64,000 bases of DNA, taken from NCBI RefSeq assembly GCF_030409905.1, contig NZ_JAUFQT010000001.1:1324001-1388000 (forward strand), given 5' to 3'. Both the position numbers and the translations under genes were made by a program. The DNA comes from Echinicola jeungdonensis (GTDB lineage Bacteria > Bacteroidota > Bacteroidia > Cytophagales > Cyclobacteriaceae). The notes beneath the pieces were generated by a model. It was given only the letters and a program-made list of their open reading frames with translations. It was not told the DNA's origin and searched no databases. Shown here one piece after another: positions 52,719 to 61,906 of the stretch; the stretch's first letter is position 1; every line of letters begins with the position of its first letter.

Positions 52719-53942
52719 CTATAAGTGCTCCACCGTTTTAACTTTGGCGGCAATGGCTGCGGGCCGATACGCGGCCAAAAAGGTAATCACCACAACGCTG
52801 ATACTGGTCCACAAGAAGTCAGTCCAAATTATTTTCACAGGATAATTTTCCACTACAGAAGAGGCCACTCCCAGTGAAATCAATCCATAGGTATCCTGCA
52901 ACCAGCAAAAAACAAAGCCCAGCAACAAACCAATAATGGCTCCGGAAAAAGCAATAATAGCTCCCTGTTTGATAAAAATGGATCGTATCAGCCGATTGGT
53001 AGCTCCCATAGCCAACAAAACTGCAATATCCTTTTTCTTTTCGATGGCCAACATGCTCAATGAAAAAAAGATATTAAAAGAGGCCACTGCCAGAATAAAA
53101 GTCAGGGTGATAAAAACAAAAAGCTTCTCAATTTTAATGGCCCTCAACAATCCGGCATGTTGTTCATCTGCATCTTTTACCGAAAAGTCTTCTCCCAACA
53201 AAGCTTTTAGTTTTTCCTTGACCTGCCCAATTCGATAATTATCGGCCACATTTATTTCTAATGAGGTTCTTTTATTTTGGTAGTTTAATAGATCCCTGGC
53301 AAATGCCATCGGTACAATGATATATTCATCATCAAATTTTTTTTCAACACTAAAAAAACTGGCTGGCCTGATAATGTCACTATTATACATTTGCCTTGGG
53401 TCTATAGTACCTGCTCTTGGGGCTTTAGGATAATACACCCGGAGTTTTTCAAATTCATTATCCAAATCAATTCCCAAAAAATACCCTACCCCTCTTCCAA
53501 TGATGGCAGCAGGTTGGTTTTGGGTTCCCAAGGTTAAATCCCCTATAAAATAGCCTTTATTAAACCGTTCTTCATCCAAAAAATTATCGGTAACCCCCTT
53601 TAAAGTTACCACCATTTGGTCCTTACGGTAGCGGAGTAAAGCATTGTCCTCTATGACTTCAGTTAGGGTTTGGACCCCTTCTACCTCCCGAATTTGCCCA
53701 AGCCACTGGTCATCCACCTCAAAAGATTTCCCTCTCACCGGCTCAATTTTTAGTTCTGCATCAAAAGAAGCGTACAAACCCCTGATCAAATCTTCCAGGC
53801 CATTAAAAACAGAAAGTACAATGACCAGCGCCATAGTTCCCACCGCTACTCCCACCATGGCAATCCTAGAAAGGATATTGATAAAATTCCTTTTCTTCTT
53901 ACTGCGGAAATAACGGGAAGCGATAAAAAAAGATAAATTCAC
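52719..53942 (-). CDS. LolC/LolE-like ABC transporter permease (FtsX family)
   Basis: 407 residues. One N-terminal membrane helix follows MNLSFFIASRYFRSKKKRN, then a large periplasmic domain (about 50-265) and three C-terminal membrane helices, the MacB_PCD plus FtsX layout. The N-terminal sequence ISRIAMVGVAVGTMALVIVLSVFNGLEDLI is typical of LolC/E permeases that extract lipoproteins for transport to the outer membrane. The LolD ATPase is not in the window. It is followed on the same strand by nothing closely spaced except rbfA upstream (53 bp), a pairing common in Bacteroidota. Confidence 0.87.
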   Translation of the reverse strand: MNLSFFIASRYFRSKKKRNFINILSRIAMVGVAVGTMALVIVLSVFNGLEDLIRGLYASFDAELKIEPVRGKSFEVDDQWLGQIREVEGVQTLTEVIEDNALLRYRKDQMVVTLKGVTDNFLDEERFNKGYFIGDLTLGTQNQPAAIIGRGVGYFLGIDLDNEFEKLRVYYPKAPRAGTIDPRQMYNSDIIRPASFFSVEKKFDDEYIIVPMAFARDLLNYQNKRTSLEINVADNYRIGQVKEKLKALLGEDFSVKDADEQHAGLLRAIKIEKLFVFITLTFILAVASFNIFFSLSMLAIEKKKDIAVLLAMGATNRLIRSIFIKQGAIIAFSGAIIGLLLGFVFCWLQDTYGLISLGVASSVVENYPVKIIWTDFLWTSISVVVITFLAAYRPAAIAAKVKTVEHL

Positions 53943-53995
53943 AGGTCAGGTTTACTTTTCGGTCAGGTTAATAGGCCAAATCAATTGGGTTAATT

Positions 53996-54379
53996 TTAAT
54001 CTTGATCCTCTTCATCCTCATCATCCTCTTCTTCAGGAATATCCAAATCAGAGATCACTTTTTCCATATGCTGCGCATATGCAGAGGATTCGTCCAAAAA
54101 AAAGACCAATTCCGGAATGGACCTTACACTCTTCCCTATCCTATTCCCCAAATTTTTCCTGATTTCTTTTTTATGTTCATTGATTTTTTCAAATAAAACC
54201 TTGGTGTCGGCCAATAAAAAACTCAAATATATTTTGGCAACTCCCAAATCCGGGCTCATAATAACATGGGTAACAGTCACCATTGCTTTTCCTACCAATG
54301 GTTTTGATTCCCTTTGGAAAATTTCACCCAGTTCTTTCTGTATTAACTTTGAATACTTTTGTTGTCTTTTACTTTCCAT
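53996..54379 (-). CDS. rbfA: Ribosome-binding factor A
   Basis: 127 residues. The KH-like fold is shown by KYSKLIQKELGEIF, then MVTVTHVIMSPDLGVAKIYLSFL and IRKNLGNRIGKSVRSIPELVFFLDES. A highly acidic tail (EEEDDEDEEDQ) closes the protein. RbfA assists late 30S maturation and cold adaptation. A TAAATTTGC -7 box lies 19 bp upstream. It heads a probable transcript with the LolC/E-like gene. Confidence 0.94.
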   Translation of the reverse strand: MESKRQQKYSKLIQKELGEIFQRESKPLVGKAMVTVTHVIMSPDLGVAKIYLSFLLADTKVLFEKINEHKKEIRKNLGNRIGKSVRSIPELVFFLDESSAYAQHMEKVISDLDIPEEEDDEDEEDQD

Positions 54380-54397
54380 TCTTGAATAATTATGGTT

Positions 54398-54406
54398 GCA
54401 AATTTA
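54398..54406 (-). promoter_or_regulatory. -7 box of rbfA
   Basis: On the minus strand TAAATTTGC, an exact TAnnTTTGC match 19 bp upstream of the ATG at 54379. No good -33 TTG was identified. Confidence 0.45.
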
Positions 54407-54472
54407 GTGAATTAAATGACTAACCTTTAATTTCGTAGCTTCAGAATATATAAACATCAACATATATTATCC

Positions 54473-55879
54473 TTGCTTAGTTTTTTTAGAATCAACGATC
54501 CATTTCGCATTATAGGAATTGTTCTCCTTTTCCTACTTTTCAGTACTCCATATATTTTGATGGACATCCCATTGCTAAGTCCCGAATTGACTTGGATGCT
54601 TATCGGGGAAAGGATGAGTGAAGGCCATTACCTTTATGTGGACATCATTGATGATATAGGCCCACTATCAGCTTATATTTATTGGCTGATTGATATGGCT
54701 ATAGGGAGGTCCTGGTGGACTTACAAAATCCTGGCTTCCCTGGTTATTTTATTTCAGATCACTTATATCAACCGGCTTTTTATAGCTTATCGGGCATTTG
54801 AGGACAATACCTATATTCCAGCTTTGGTATTGATTATTTTATTTCACCTTTCATTTGACTTTTTGACCTTATCCCCAGCTTTAATGGGGACTACCTTTAT
54901 CATCCTGGCTTTGGGACAGCTATTTTCCCTTACCTTGCTCAAGCAAGAAAGTACAGAATCGGTATTGATGGTTGGAATATTTGGAGGAATTGCCACCTGT
55001 TTCCATTTTCCGCTTGCCATATTCCTTCCATTTCTCATTTTTACTGGGATCATGGTCAGTGGATTTAGTTTTAACCAATTGGTGCTATCCTTGGTAGGGT
55101 ATTTCCAGCCTTTGGTATTCTGTGGCATTTATTTTTTCTGGATTGACGCGTTTCCCCAGTTTATTTCTGAATTTATCCTGGCCACCCGAATTACACAAAT
55201 TTATCCCCATGTGGGCTATTTGGATTTGGTTATATTATTGTTGATACCAATGGCATTTACCTTTGGGGGGTATTTTATAGGGACATTACTGAAAAGCATC
55301 ACCGTCAACCAGCAGAAACAAAAACAATTGATGGTCCTATTCTTGATTTTTGCACTTCTCTCTGTATTATTGGCCAACCACAGGACACCTTATCAAATGG
55401 TGGTTATACTTCCCGGCATGACTTATTTTATTGCCCAAATTTATATTTACCTGGAAAAAAGACGTTTGATCAATTTATTCTTTTACCTTTTCCTTATTCT
55501 GGTTCCTTCGGTGGGTTATTTTTGGTCCTTACAGAAAATCCAATCCGGAAAAATTTATAATTATGCCGTAAATGAGGTACCCCCATCCTCTCAAAAGGAA
55601 AAAATTTTGGTTTTGGGGGATGATATCAGTCTTTATCAAAATGCAACCCTGGCCACCCCTTACCTTAATTTTCGTTTATCAAAAAGAATCCTGACCAATT
55701 ACGATGATTTTGATAAAATGTCCCAGGTATATCTAAATTTCAAAAACGAAAAACCTGCCAAAATCTTCGACCGGGAAGGGGTATTCCAAAAATTGCTCCA
55801 ACATCTTTTACCGCTTCAGGAAATGTACCAAGAAGAGGAAAATGGAATCTATTCATTAAAAACCAATACTTCTTACTGA
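54473..55879 (+). CDS. DUF6427-like integral membrane protein
   Basis: 468 residues, about 11-12 membrane segments, few loops, and a soluble C terminus of about 110 residues. The N terminus LSFFRINDPFRIIGI and the segment LSPELTWMLIGERM are typical of a Bacteroidota membrane family often called DUF6427; there is resemblance to polytopic glycosyltransferases (GT-C), but the acidic loop motif is not clear (the short DIIDDIGP near residue 60 could be the equivalent). The frame has no ATG near its beginning; I use TTG at 54473, which fits the family N terminus. Function is unknown. Confidence 0.75.
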   Translation: MLSFFRINDPFRIIGIVLLFLLFSTPYILMDIPLLSPELTWMLIGERMSEGHYLYVDIIDDIGPLSAYIYWLIDMAIGRSWWTYKILASLVILFQITYINRLFIAYRAFEDNTYIPALVLIILFHLSFDFLTLSPALMGTTFIILALGQLFSLTLLKQESTESVLMVGIFGGIATCFHFPLAIFLPFLIFTGIMVSGFSFNQLVLSLVGYFQPLVFCGIYFFWIDAFPQFISEFILATRITQIYPHVGYLDLVILLLIPMAFTFGGYFIGTLLKSITVNQQKQKQLMVLFLIFALLSVLLANHRTPYQMVVILPGMTYFIAQIYIYLEKRRLINLFFYLFLILVPSVGYFWSLQKIQSGKIYNYAVNEVPPSSQKEKILVLGDDISLYQNATLATPYLNFRLSKRILTNYDDFDKMSQVYLNFKNEKPAKIFDREGVFQKLLQHLLPLQEMYQEEENGIYSLKTNTSY

Positions 55880-56043
55880 CAATAGAATAGAGTAATTAGG
55901 GTAGTTGGGAATAAGGAAATTTAGAGCATGAGGTATAGGGAGCCTTATTATTTACACACAACCCTTAATTTTCATTTCATCGGTTTATCTCTTGGCTCCG
56001 ACATTAAGGCACCCTGAAAAAGCATTCAAATTAGGACTCAAAT

Positions 56044-56076
56044 AAAAAAAGTGGCCCTTTGGAGGCCACTTTTTTT
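56044..56076. terminator. Bidirectional terminator between the DUF6427-like gene and psd
   Basis: AAAAAAAGTGGCC and GGCCACTTTTTTT form a perfect 13-bp inverted repeat with a 7-nt loop; the T tracts serve both strands. psd stops at 56075, within the repeat. Confidence 0.88.
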
Positions 56077-56734
56077 ATTTCAATTTAGCCAAAGGGGTAA
56101 TCCCTCCTTTGGTCTTTTGATTGATATCAACGAGAATTTCTGCATCCAGGGGCACAAACACATCTACTCTGGAGCCAAATTTAATAAAGCCAAACTCCCC
56201 TCCCTGAATAACAGGCCCCCCTTCTTTGACATAATTTTTTATCCTTCTGGCCACAGCACCTGCAATTTGCCTTACAAGGAGCTTACCCCCATTCGGCTGC
56301 TTGATCACCATAGTGGTCCTTTCATTTTCATAGCTTGATTTAGGATGCCATGCCACCAAATATTTTCCGGGATGGTATTTGAAATATTCCACAAAACCAC
56401 TGACCGGGGAACGGTTGACATGCACATTAATGGGGGACATAAAAATGGAAATCTGTTTGCAGCGCTTCTTAAGGTATTCTTCTTCCTCAGATTCCTCGAT
56501 AACCACTACTTTTCCATCTGCAGGTGCATAGACAATGCTCTCATCATCAGGTAATGCAATGGTGGGGTTGCGGAAAAATTGCAACACCAATAAGTAAATG
56601 ATGATGCTGCCGAGTAAAATAAGGTTTAATGCCGTTTCCTGCCCGGGCATCAATTGATGTGTTGCTAAATTGATGGCGGTCAAGATAACCAACATCAAAA
56701 ACAACAATTTTCTTCCTTCTTTGTGAATTGTCAT
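56075..56734 (-). CDS. psd: Phosphatidylserine decarboxylase
   Basis: 219 residues, short PSD-B/type II form. Two membrane helices lie at the N terminus, then APADGKVVV, FMSPINVHVNRSPVSG and the autocleavage Gly187-Ser188 (KFGSRVD), which generates the pyruvoyl cofactor. It forms phosphatidylethanolamine from phosphatidylserine at the inner membrane. cdsA, which makes the CDP-diacylglycerol precursor, lies 1.6 kb upstream on the same strand, with gdh between. Terminates in a bidirectional hairpin. Confidence 0.94.
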   Translation of the reverse strand: MTIHKEGRKLLFLMLVILTAINLATHQLMPGQETALNLILLGSIIIYLLVLQFFRNPTIALPDDESIVYAPADGKVVVIEESEEEEYLKKRCKQISIFMSPINVHVNRSPVSGFVEYFKYHPGKYLVAWHPKSSYENERTTMVIKQPNGGKLLVRQIAGAVARRIKNYVKEGGPVIQGGEFGFIKFGSRVDVFVPLDAEILVDINQKTKGGITPLAKLK

Positions 56735-56977
56735 TATTTAATTTTTAACTAGCCTTAAACCAATGATTTACAAACAATTAAAGTTCCCAAATGGATAACA
56801 AATTGCAAATCTTGATAAAACAACTCCGCAATTTGCACATATTTCTTCTTATGTTAAAGAAAAAATTTCGGAGCGTTTCAGTTAATATTAAAGGCCAAAT
56901 CTCTTGTTTGGATCAAAAATTGTAAAATTCAGTTGCTCATTTAGCTTCCATCCACCAATTTTAGTGTTTAAAATAAC

Positions 56978-57002
56978 AAAGTACGCCTTGGGGGCATACT
57001 TT
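56978..57002 (-). terminator. Probable terminator of gdh
   Basis: On the minus strand AAAGTATGCC pairs with GGCGTACTTT (one mismatch) around a small loop, followed by GTTATTTT. It lies 29 bp after the gdh stop. Confidence 0.5.
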
Positions 57003-57030
57003 ATTATTAAAATTAAGAAAATTATTTTTT

Positions 57031-58308
57031 TTAAAAACCACCACGATAATTATAGGTTTGAGCCACCTTATCTATGGCCACAATATAAGCTGCAATCCGC
57101 ATGGGCACATTATACTTTTGGGACGCTTGGTACACATGATCAAAGGCTTCCTTCATGATCCGGTCTGACCTCCTGTTTACCCTTTCTGCTGTCCATTTGT
57201 AACCTAACCTGTTTTGGACCCATTCAAAATAACTTACAGTTACTCCTCCTGCATTGGCCAATATATCCGGAACTGCCATAATTCCCTTTTCATTGATTAC
57301 TTTATCGGCATTGAAGGAGGTTGGACCATTGGCACCTTCAACGATAAGCTTGGCTTTAATATTATTGACATTTTTTCCGGTAATCACATCTTCTACTGCA
57401 GCGGGAACCAAAACATCCACCTCCAGGGCAAGGATTTCCATGGGATCCGACAATTTCTCTGCACCTTTGAACCCTTCCAGAGTTCCTTGGTTGCCGTCTC
57501 GATAATTGATGGCTTCCTGAATATTGATCCCATTTTCATTAAAATATGCCCCTGAAATATCGGATACGGCCACGATTTTTAGTCCCCTTTCTTCCAATAA
57601 GAAAGCTGCCCAGGCCCCAACATTGCCAAATCCCTGTACCGCACAGGTTGCCTTGAAAGGATTTATTTTTAATTTTTCCATGGCGGTCAGGGCGGAAACC
57701 ATAACTCCCCTGCCTGTTGCTTCTGTTCTTCCCAGAGAGCCTCCCAAAACCAGCGGCTTCCCGGTTACCACAGCATTAACAGTCATCCCGCGAGCTTTCG
57801 AGTATTCGTCCATTAACCAAGCCATTTCCCTGGAACCTGTTCCCAAATCTGGCGCTGGGATATCCTTATCCGGACCAAAAACATCAATCATGGCAATTGT
57901 GTATGCCCGTACCAATCTTTCTATTTCCCCTCGGGACATTTCCCTGGGATTACACCGAACCCCGCCTTTGCCCCCTCCATAGGGAATATCTACCACCGCA
58001 CATTTCCAAGTCATCCAGGCCGCAAGGGCCCTTACCTCATCAACATTCACATCCGGGGCAAATCGAATCCCTCCTTTGGCCGGGCCAAGGATATTGGAAT
58101 GAATAACCCGGATTCCTTCAAACACCTGGATTTCTCCACTGTCCATGGTGATGGGCAGAGATACTATCACCTGTTTAGCTGGGTTTTTCAGGACATTATA
58201 GACCTCATTGGAAAGCCCAAGTTTTTCTGCAGCGATGTTAAATCTTTCCATCATGGACTCCAATGGATTTTCTTTATCCTTAATGGGAGCTGGTTCTATA
58301 TAAGCCAT
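57031..58308 (-). CDS. gdh: Glutamate dehydrogenase (Glu/Leu/Phe/Val family)
   Basis: 425 residues. The substrate domain has GPAKGGIRFAPDV and the catalytic Lys in PYGGGKGGVRCNP. The dinucleotide domain has GFGNVGAWAA (about residue 225) and VEGANGPTSFNADK. The enzyme interconverts 2-oxoglutarate plus ammonia with glutamate. The length of about 420 is that of the hexameric type 2/archaeal-like GDH rather than the 450-residue NADP form. Cofactor preference is not judged here. Confidence 0.94.
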   Translation of the reverse strand: MAYIEPAPIKDKENPLESMMERFNIAAEKLGLSNEVYNVLKNPAKQVIVSLPITMDSGEIQVFEGIRVIHSNILGPAKGGIRFAPDVNVDEVRALAAWMTWKCAVVDIPYGGGKGGVRCNPREMSRGEIERLVRAYTIAMIDVFGPDKDIPAPDLGTGSREMAWLMDEYSKARGMTVNAVVTGKPLVLGGSLGRTEATGRGVMVSALTAMEKLKINPFKATCAVQGFGNVGAWAAFLLEERGLKIVAVSDISGAYFNENGINIQEAINYRDGNQGTLEGFKGAEKLSDPMEILALEVDVLVPAAVEDVITGKNVNNIKAKLIVEGANGPTSFNADKVINEKGIMAVPDILANAGGVTVSYFEWVQNRLGYKWTAERVNRRSDRIMKEAFDHVYQASQKYNVPMRIAAYIVAIDKVAQTYNYRGGF

Positions 58309-58373
58309 ATTTGGGTTTAGTTTTCGGATTGATATATTTTAATAATACATACGATATTTTAATCAGTTCCTGC

Positions 58374-59213
58374 TTAAAATATCTTTAAAAATGCAGCAAT
58401 AAAAGGGGCTGATAGTAAAAGACCGTCAAAACGGTCCATAAATCCTCCGTGTCCTGGTAAGCCCCTTCCCGAATCCTTTATCGCTATACTTCTTTTAAAC
58501 AAAGACTCTATCAAGTCTCCATAAGTACCTGCAATGATAATTATACCTGCAATGCTCAACCATTTCCATTGGGGAATAACCACAAAATACTTTGAAAGCA
58601 AAAAGGCCGTTAAAATAGCCATGGCTGCACCTCCCAAGCTTCCTTCCCAGGATTTCTTTGGAGAGACTCTTTCAAACAACTTGGTCTTGCCGAATTTTGT
58701 TCCGGCAAAATAAGCACCGGAATCACTGGCCCAAAGCAGAAACAAGGAGCCAACAATTACCTCATAGTGGAATGTCCCATCCACAGAAAAGGTGGCCATG
58801 TTCAATAAAGCAAATGGCACCGCAACATAAAAAATCCCTAGAAAGGTATACGCAATTCCTGTAAAGGGCTTTTTATCTGACTTACCATACAACTTTATAA
58901 AAAAGGTCAAAGAAACCAAGGGAAATACTAAAAAGTAATACTTATCCGGAAGGTGCTTCATTTCCACCAAAAAGGACATGGAAAATATCAGCAAGCCCAG
59001 GAAGGTACCAAAACTCTTTAAGGGAACCATTCCATCCAGGCCGCAAAGCTTATAAAATTCCAATTGGGATACCGCTAATATGGCACCAAAAATGATAAAA
59101 TAAGTCCACTCACTATAAATAGAGCCTCCTAGGATGATGGCGGCCCCGATCAACGCGGTAATGATGCGTTGCCCCAGTTCGCTGTAATTAGTAATATTAA
59201 AACGTGATTTCAT
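58374..59213 (-). CDS. cdsA: Phosphatidate cytidylyltransferase CdsA
   Basis: 279 residues with about seven to eight membrane segments. The signature S.x.K.x.D.G is present as the C-terminal block: FAGTKFGKTKLFERVSPKKSWEGSLGG, and the end DSGRGLPGHGGFMDRFDGL with the catalytic acidic residues. It makes CDP-diacylglycerol for all phospholipids, including the substrate of psd below. The start overlaps the DUF2007 gene by 17 bp; a co-transcribed set CPBP-DUF2007-cdsA is indicated. Confidence 0.95.
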   Translation of the reverse strand: MKSRFNITNYSELGQRIITALIGAAIILGGSIYSEWTYFIIFGAILAVSQLEFYKLCGLDGMVPLKSFGTFLGLLIFSMSFLVEMKHLPDKYYFLVFPLVSLTFFIKLYGKSDKKPFTGIAYTFLGIFYVAVPFALLNMATFSVDGTFHYEVIVGSLFLLWASDSGAYFAGTKFGKTKLFERVSPKKSWEGSLGGAAMAILTAFLLSKYFVVIPQWKWLSIAGIIIIAGTYGDLIESLFKRSIAIKDSGRGLPGHGGFMDRFDGLLLSAPFIAAFLKIF

Positions 59214-59403
59214 TCTTTATGATATTAATCGCTTCCAAGGCTTGGTCTGTACTGACCATGACTTGATAACTACCGTGAATCTGGTAAACAGATTCTTTTT
59301 TATTTAGCACGATGGCCGTAATGCCTTTCTCGACCAGCACTCCTTTGACAATTTCTGCCCTGATAAGGGTGGAGGATTCAAATACCTTTTGCCATCTTTT
59401 CAT
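59197..59403 (-). CDS. DUF2007 small protein
   Basis: 68 residues. The pattern KVFESSTLIRAEIVKGVLVEKGITAIV, then a short beta unit and QALEAINIIKNE, is the DUF2007 fold (a compact alpha-beta domain often associated with signal transduction or peptidase-like proteins). I take the ATG at 59403, since the upstream part of the frame lies in the CPBP gene. It overlaps the neighbours on both sides. Role unknown; it may regulate the lipid genes. Confidence 0.75.
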   Translation of the reverse strand: MKRWQKVFESSTLIRAEIVKGVLVEKGITAIVLNKKESVYQIHGSYQVMVSTDQALEAINIIKNEITF

Positions 59404-60337
59404 TGTAAGTCTCCTTCCTGGTTTGTTCAATAAATACTTTAAAGCAAAGGATAAACAATGCCAGGCCAAAAAGAATGCTCAACCAGGAAAAATTATCGGT
59501 ATTTTCTATATCAAATTCAACCATCCCCAATTTATTGGCATAAATCATAATGACCGTTAAGGAATTATTGAGAATATGGGCCAACATAGGGTAAACCAAA
59601 CTTCCGGAATAAAGGTATAAGTAGCCGAATAAAGCTCCTAAAAACAACCTTGGGAAAAAACCATAAAACTGAAGGTGAATGGCAGAAAAGATGATGGCAG
59701 AAATCCAAATCCCTGCATGGGCATTGCCTGTATAGTGATGGAGTTTGGGTTGTAAAATCCCCCTAAAAAGATATTCTTCCCCAATTCCAGCCAATATTCC
59801 TATCACCAATAGGCCCATCAAAAACTCTCCCATTCCTGAAAAATCTGTCAGATATCGGGTCAGTTCCATCAGTTGGTCTTCTTTTGCCCTGGCAAATTCC
59901 TCAAAAGCTTTCATAAAGCTTGGGAACTGAATACTTGAGTTCCAATCGATGATCATCACATTGAACATCATAAACCCCAGCAAAAGAGGAATTATTAATA
60001 ATAAAAGATTGAACTTTGACTTGTGAAATTGTTGTTTCCATCCCAAATCCGCTTTGTCCAAATACCGAACAAAAATAAATCCTCCGGCAAAAAAGCCCAG
60101 CCCGCCTCCAAATCCTTGGAGGAAAAGGATGGCCATCCTTCCATTTGGATGATCCAAATTTCCCATAAATAGGGCAGGGAGCTCTTCAACGGGGATTTCA
60201 AACAGATAAGGGACCAGCAAAACTGCTAACCCTTGTAATAAGGCGAGGGCGCCAAAAGTGATTAGAACCAGCAATACCAAGGACAAGAGCCAGTTGTGTT
60301 TTGCAGCTATTTGACTTTGGGTTTTATAAATCTCCAT
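59378..60337 (-). CDS. CPBP-family intramembrane protease-like protein
   Basis: 319 residues with about eight membrane segments. The CPBP/Abi signature is complete: motif 1 EEYLFRG (Glu-Glu and Arg, about residues 187-193), motif 2 FSAIHLQFYG and motif 3 FLGALFGYLY, then MLAHILNNSL with a conserved His. Members are related to CAAX prenyl proteases (Rce1) and act in the membrane; substrates here are unknown. It heads the minus-strand group CPBP-DUF2007-cdsA and is divergent from dusB. Confidence 0.87.
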   Translation of the reverse strand: MEIYKTQSQIAAKHNWLLSLVLLVLITFGALALLQGLAVLLVPYLFEIPVEELPALFMGNLDHPNGRMAILFLQGFGGGLGFFAGGFIFVRYLDKADLGWKQQFHKSKFNLLLLIIPLLLGFMMFNVMIIDWNSSIQFPSFMKAFEEFARAKEDQLMELTRYLTDFSGMGEFLMGLLVIGILAGIGEEYLFRGILQPKLHHYTGNAHAGIWISAIIFSAIHLQFYGFFPRLFLGALFGYLYLYSGSLVYPMLAHILNNSLTVIMIYANKLGMVEFDIENTDNFSWLSILFGLALFILCFKVFIEQTRKETYNEKMAKGI

Positions 60338-60374
60338 AATTGGGGTAAATTTACAGGAAAATTATAAATCAGTC

Positions 60375-61367
60375 GTGGTAAAAATAGGAAACTTAGCTTT
60401 AGGGGAATTTCCATTACTGTTGGCACCCATGGAGGATGTCAGTGATCCGCCATTTCGAGCGGTGTGTAAGGAAAATGGTGCAGACCTTATGTACACCGAA
60501 TTTATCAGTTCGGAAGGTTTGATTCGGGATGCTGCCAAAAGTGTGCAGAAACTTGATATTTTCGAGTATGAACGCCCCGTCGGTATTCAAATTTTCGGCA
60601 ATGAGATCTCCTCAATGCGGGAGGCAGCTGCCATTGCCGAGCAGGCAGGTCCTGATATCCTGGATATTAATTATGGCTGCCCAGTAAATAAAGTAGCCTG
60701 TAAGGGAGCCGGAGCTGGAATCCTTTTGGACATTGACAAGATGGTGTCCATGACAGCAGAAATAGTAAAAGCTGTTGATATACCTGTAACTGTTAAAACC
60801 CGGCTAGGCTGGGATCAAAACACCATCCGAATCAATGAGGTAGTGGAAAGGTTGCAGGATGTCGGAATACAAGCCATTAGTATCCATGCCAGAACCCGGA
60901 AACAAATGTATAAAGGAGAGGCAGATTGGAGTTATTTGGCCGAGGTAAAAGAAAATCAACGTATCCATATTCCTGTTTTTGGCAATGGGGATATTGATAG
61001 TCCAGAAAAAGCACTGGAATACCGCAACAAATATGGTGTGGATGGAATGATGATCGGCCGGGCAGCCATCGGATACCCCTGGATTTTTGATGAAATCAAG
61101 CATTATTTTAAAACAGGAGAAAAGCTACCTGCCCCCGACTTGGAAGAAAGGGTAAAAGTAGCCAAGCAGCATTTAGACTTTTCAGTCAGGTGGAAAGGTG
61201 AAAAGCTTGGTATTCTGGAAATGAGAAGACATTATACCAATTATTTCCGTGGCATGCCTAACTTCAAACCTTACCGCACCCAAATGGTCACTGCAGATAC
61301 CTATGAGGAAGTTTCTAACCTTTTGGATCATGTGGCTGTTGATTTTGCGGATTATCAGTTTGCATAA
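60375..61367 (+). CDS. dusB: tRNA-dihydrouridine synthase DusB
   Basis: 330 residues. The FMN-binding TIM barrel shows LLLAPMEDVSDPPFRAVC and the catalytic Cys102 in NYGCPVNKV, followed by SIHARTRKQMYKG, VFGNGDI and DGMMIGRAAIGYPW. It reduces uridine to dihydrouridine in tRNA. The frame starts with GTG at 60375; no earlier ATG is available, and the sequence matches the family from the first residues. A terminator lies 18 bp after the stop. Confidence 0.95.
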   Translation: MVKIGNLALGEFPLLLAPMEDVSDPPFRAVCKENGADLMYTEFISSEGLIRDAAKSVQKLDIFEYERPVGIQIFGNEISSMREAAAIAEQAGPDILDINYGCPVNKVACKGAGAGILLDIDKMVSMTAEIVKAVDIPVTVKTRLGWDQNTIRINEVVERLQDVGIQAISIHARTRKQMYKGEADWSYLAEVKENQRIHIPVFGNGDIDSPEKALEYRNKYGVDGMMIGRAAIGYPWIFDEIKHYFKTGEKLPAPDLEERVKVAKQHLDFSVRWKGEKLGILEMRRHYTNYFRGMPNFKPYRTQMVTADTYEEVSNLLDHVAVDFADYQFA

Positions 61368-61384
61368 CTTGAATAACTCTTTAT

Positions 61385-61426
61385 AAAAACGGCTTGAAGG
61401 CACTATTCTGGCCGTTTTTATTTTTC
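61385..61426 (+). terminator. Terminator of dusB
   Basis: AAAAACGGC and GCCGTTTTT form a 9-bp stem around a 17-nt loop, followed by ATTTTTC. It sits 18 bp after dusB and overlaps the region upstream of the next small gene. Confidence 0.8.
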
Positions 61427-61435
61427 TCACAAGTA

Positions 61436-61759
61436 ATGTTTTTTATGGAAAATACTCTTTCATTTTTTTCCGTAATAGTAGTATTAATCTTACTTATTAT
61501 TAATGGGTATAAGTCCTATTTACATTACCTGTTTCTTTACCGGAGAAACAAAATAAAAAACTGGAAAAATTATATCTTTTTACCTACAGAAGACCTTGAA
61601 TATTGGTTTCATATAACTCTTCCCTTTTACATTTCCTCCTTTCAAAAAAATAAGGAAGAAAGGAAAATAAAGAAACTCGTTAAGACTTTTTGGATAATTT
61701 TACTCTTTTATTTTCTTATTTTATTTCTATCCTTTTCATATGTGAACTTCAAAAATTGA
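61436..61759 (+). CDS. AT-rich small membrane protein, unrecognised
   Basis: 107 residues (ATG at 61436; an in-frame ATG at 61445 would give 104). Two hydrophobic helices lie at about 10-28 and 85-102, separated by a basic, aromatic region with YRRNKIKNWKNY and KNKEERKIKK. Base composition is markedly richer in A and T than the neighbouring genes. No motif or family was recognised. It follows the dusB terminator and may be a recent arrival or a rapidly evolving orphan. Confidence 0.5.
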   Translation: MFFMENTLSFFSVIVVLILLIINGYKSYLHYLFLYRRNKIKNWKNYIFLPTEDLEYWFHITLPFYISSFQKNKEERKIKKLVKTFWIILLFYFLILFLSFSYVNFKN

Positions 61760-61820
61760 TTTTGGAAAAATCAGAATAAAACCCCACAAATCATGGTTTA
61801 AGCAACTTTCCTAAGTCCTC

Positions 61821-61838
61821 GTACATCGTACCATGTAC
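61821..61838. repeat. GTAC-rich dispersed repeat
   Basis: GTACATCGTACCATGTAC consists of three GTAC units spaced by three bases. Similar GTAC-containing motifs occur at 12766-12776 and 12924-12934, so it may be a copy of a short dispersed element. Confidence 0.4.
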
Positions 61839-61906
61839 AAAAACCATCCCTATGAAAAATACGCAAACATACTATTTTGTCGAAAAACCCAAAAAAAAAC
61901 AGCCCC

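Noticed and set aside
57524..57982. 152-codon plus-strand frame opposite gdh
   Set aside because: Antisense of a well-conserved gene; no start context or family match.
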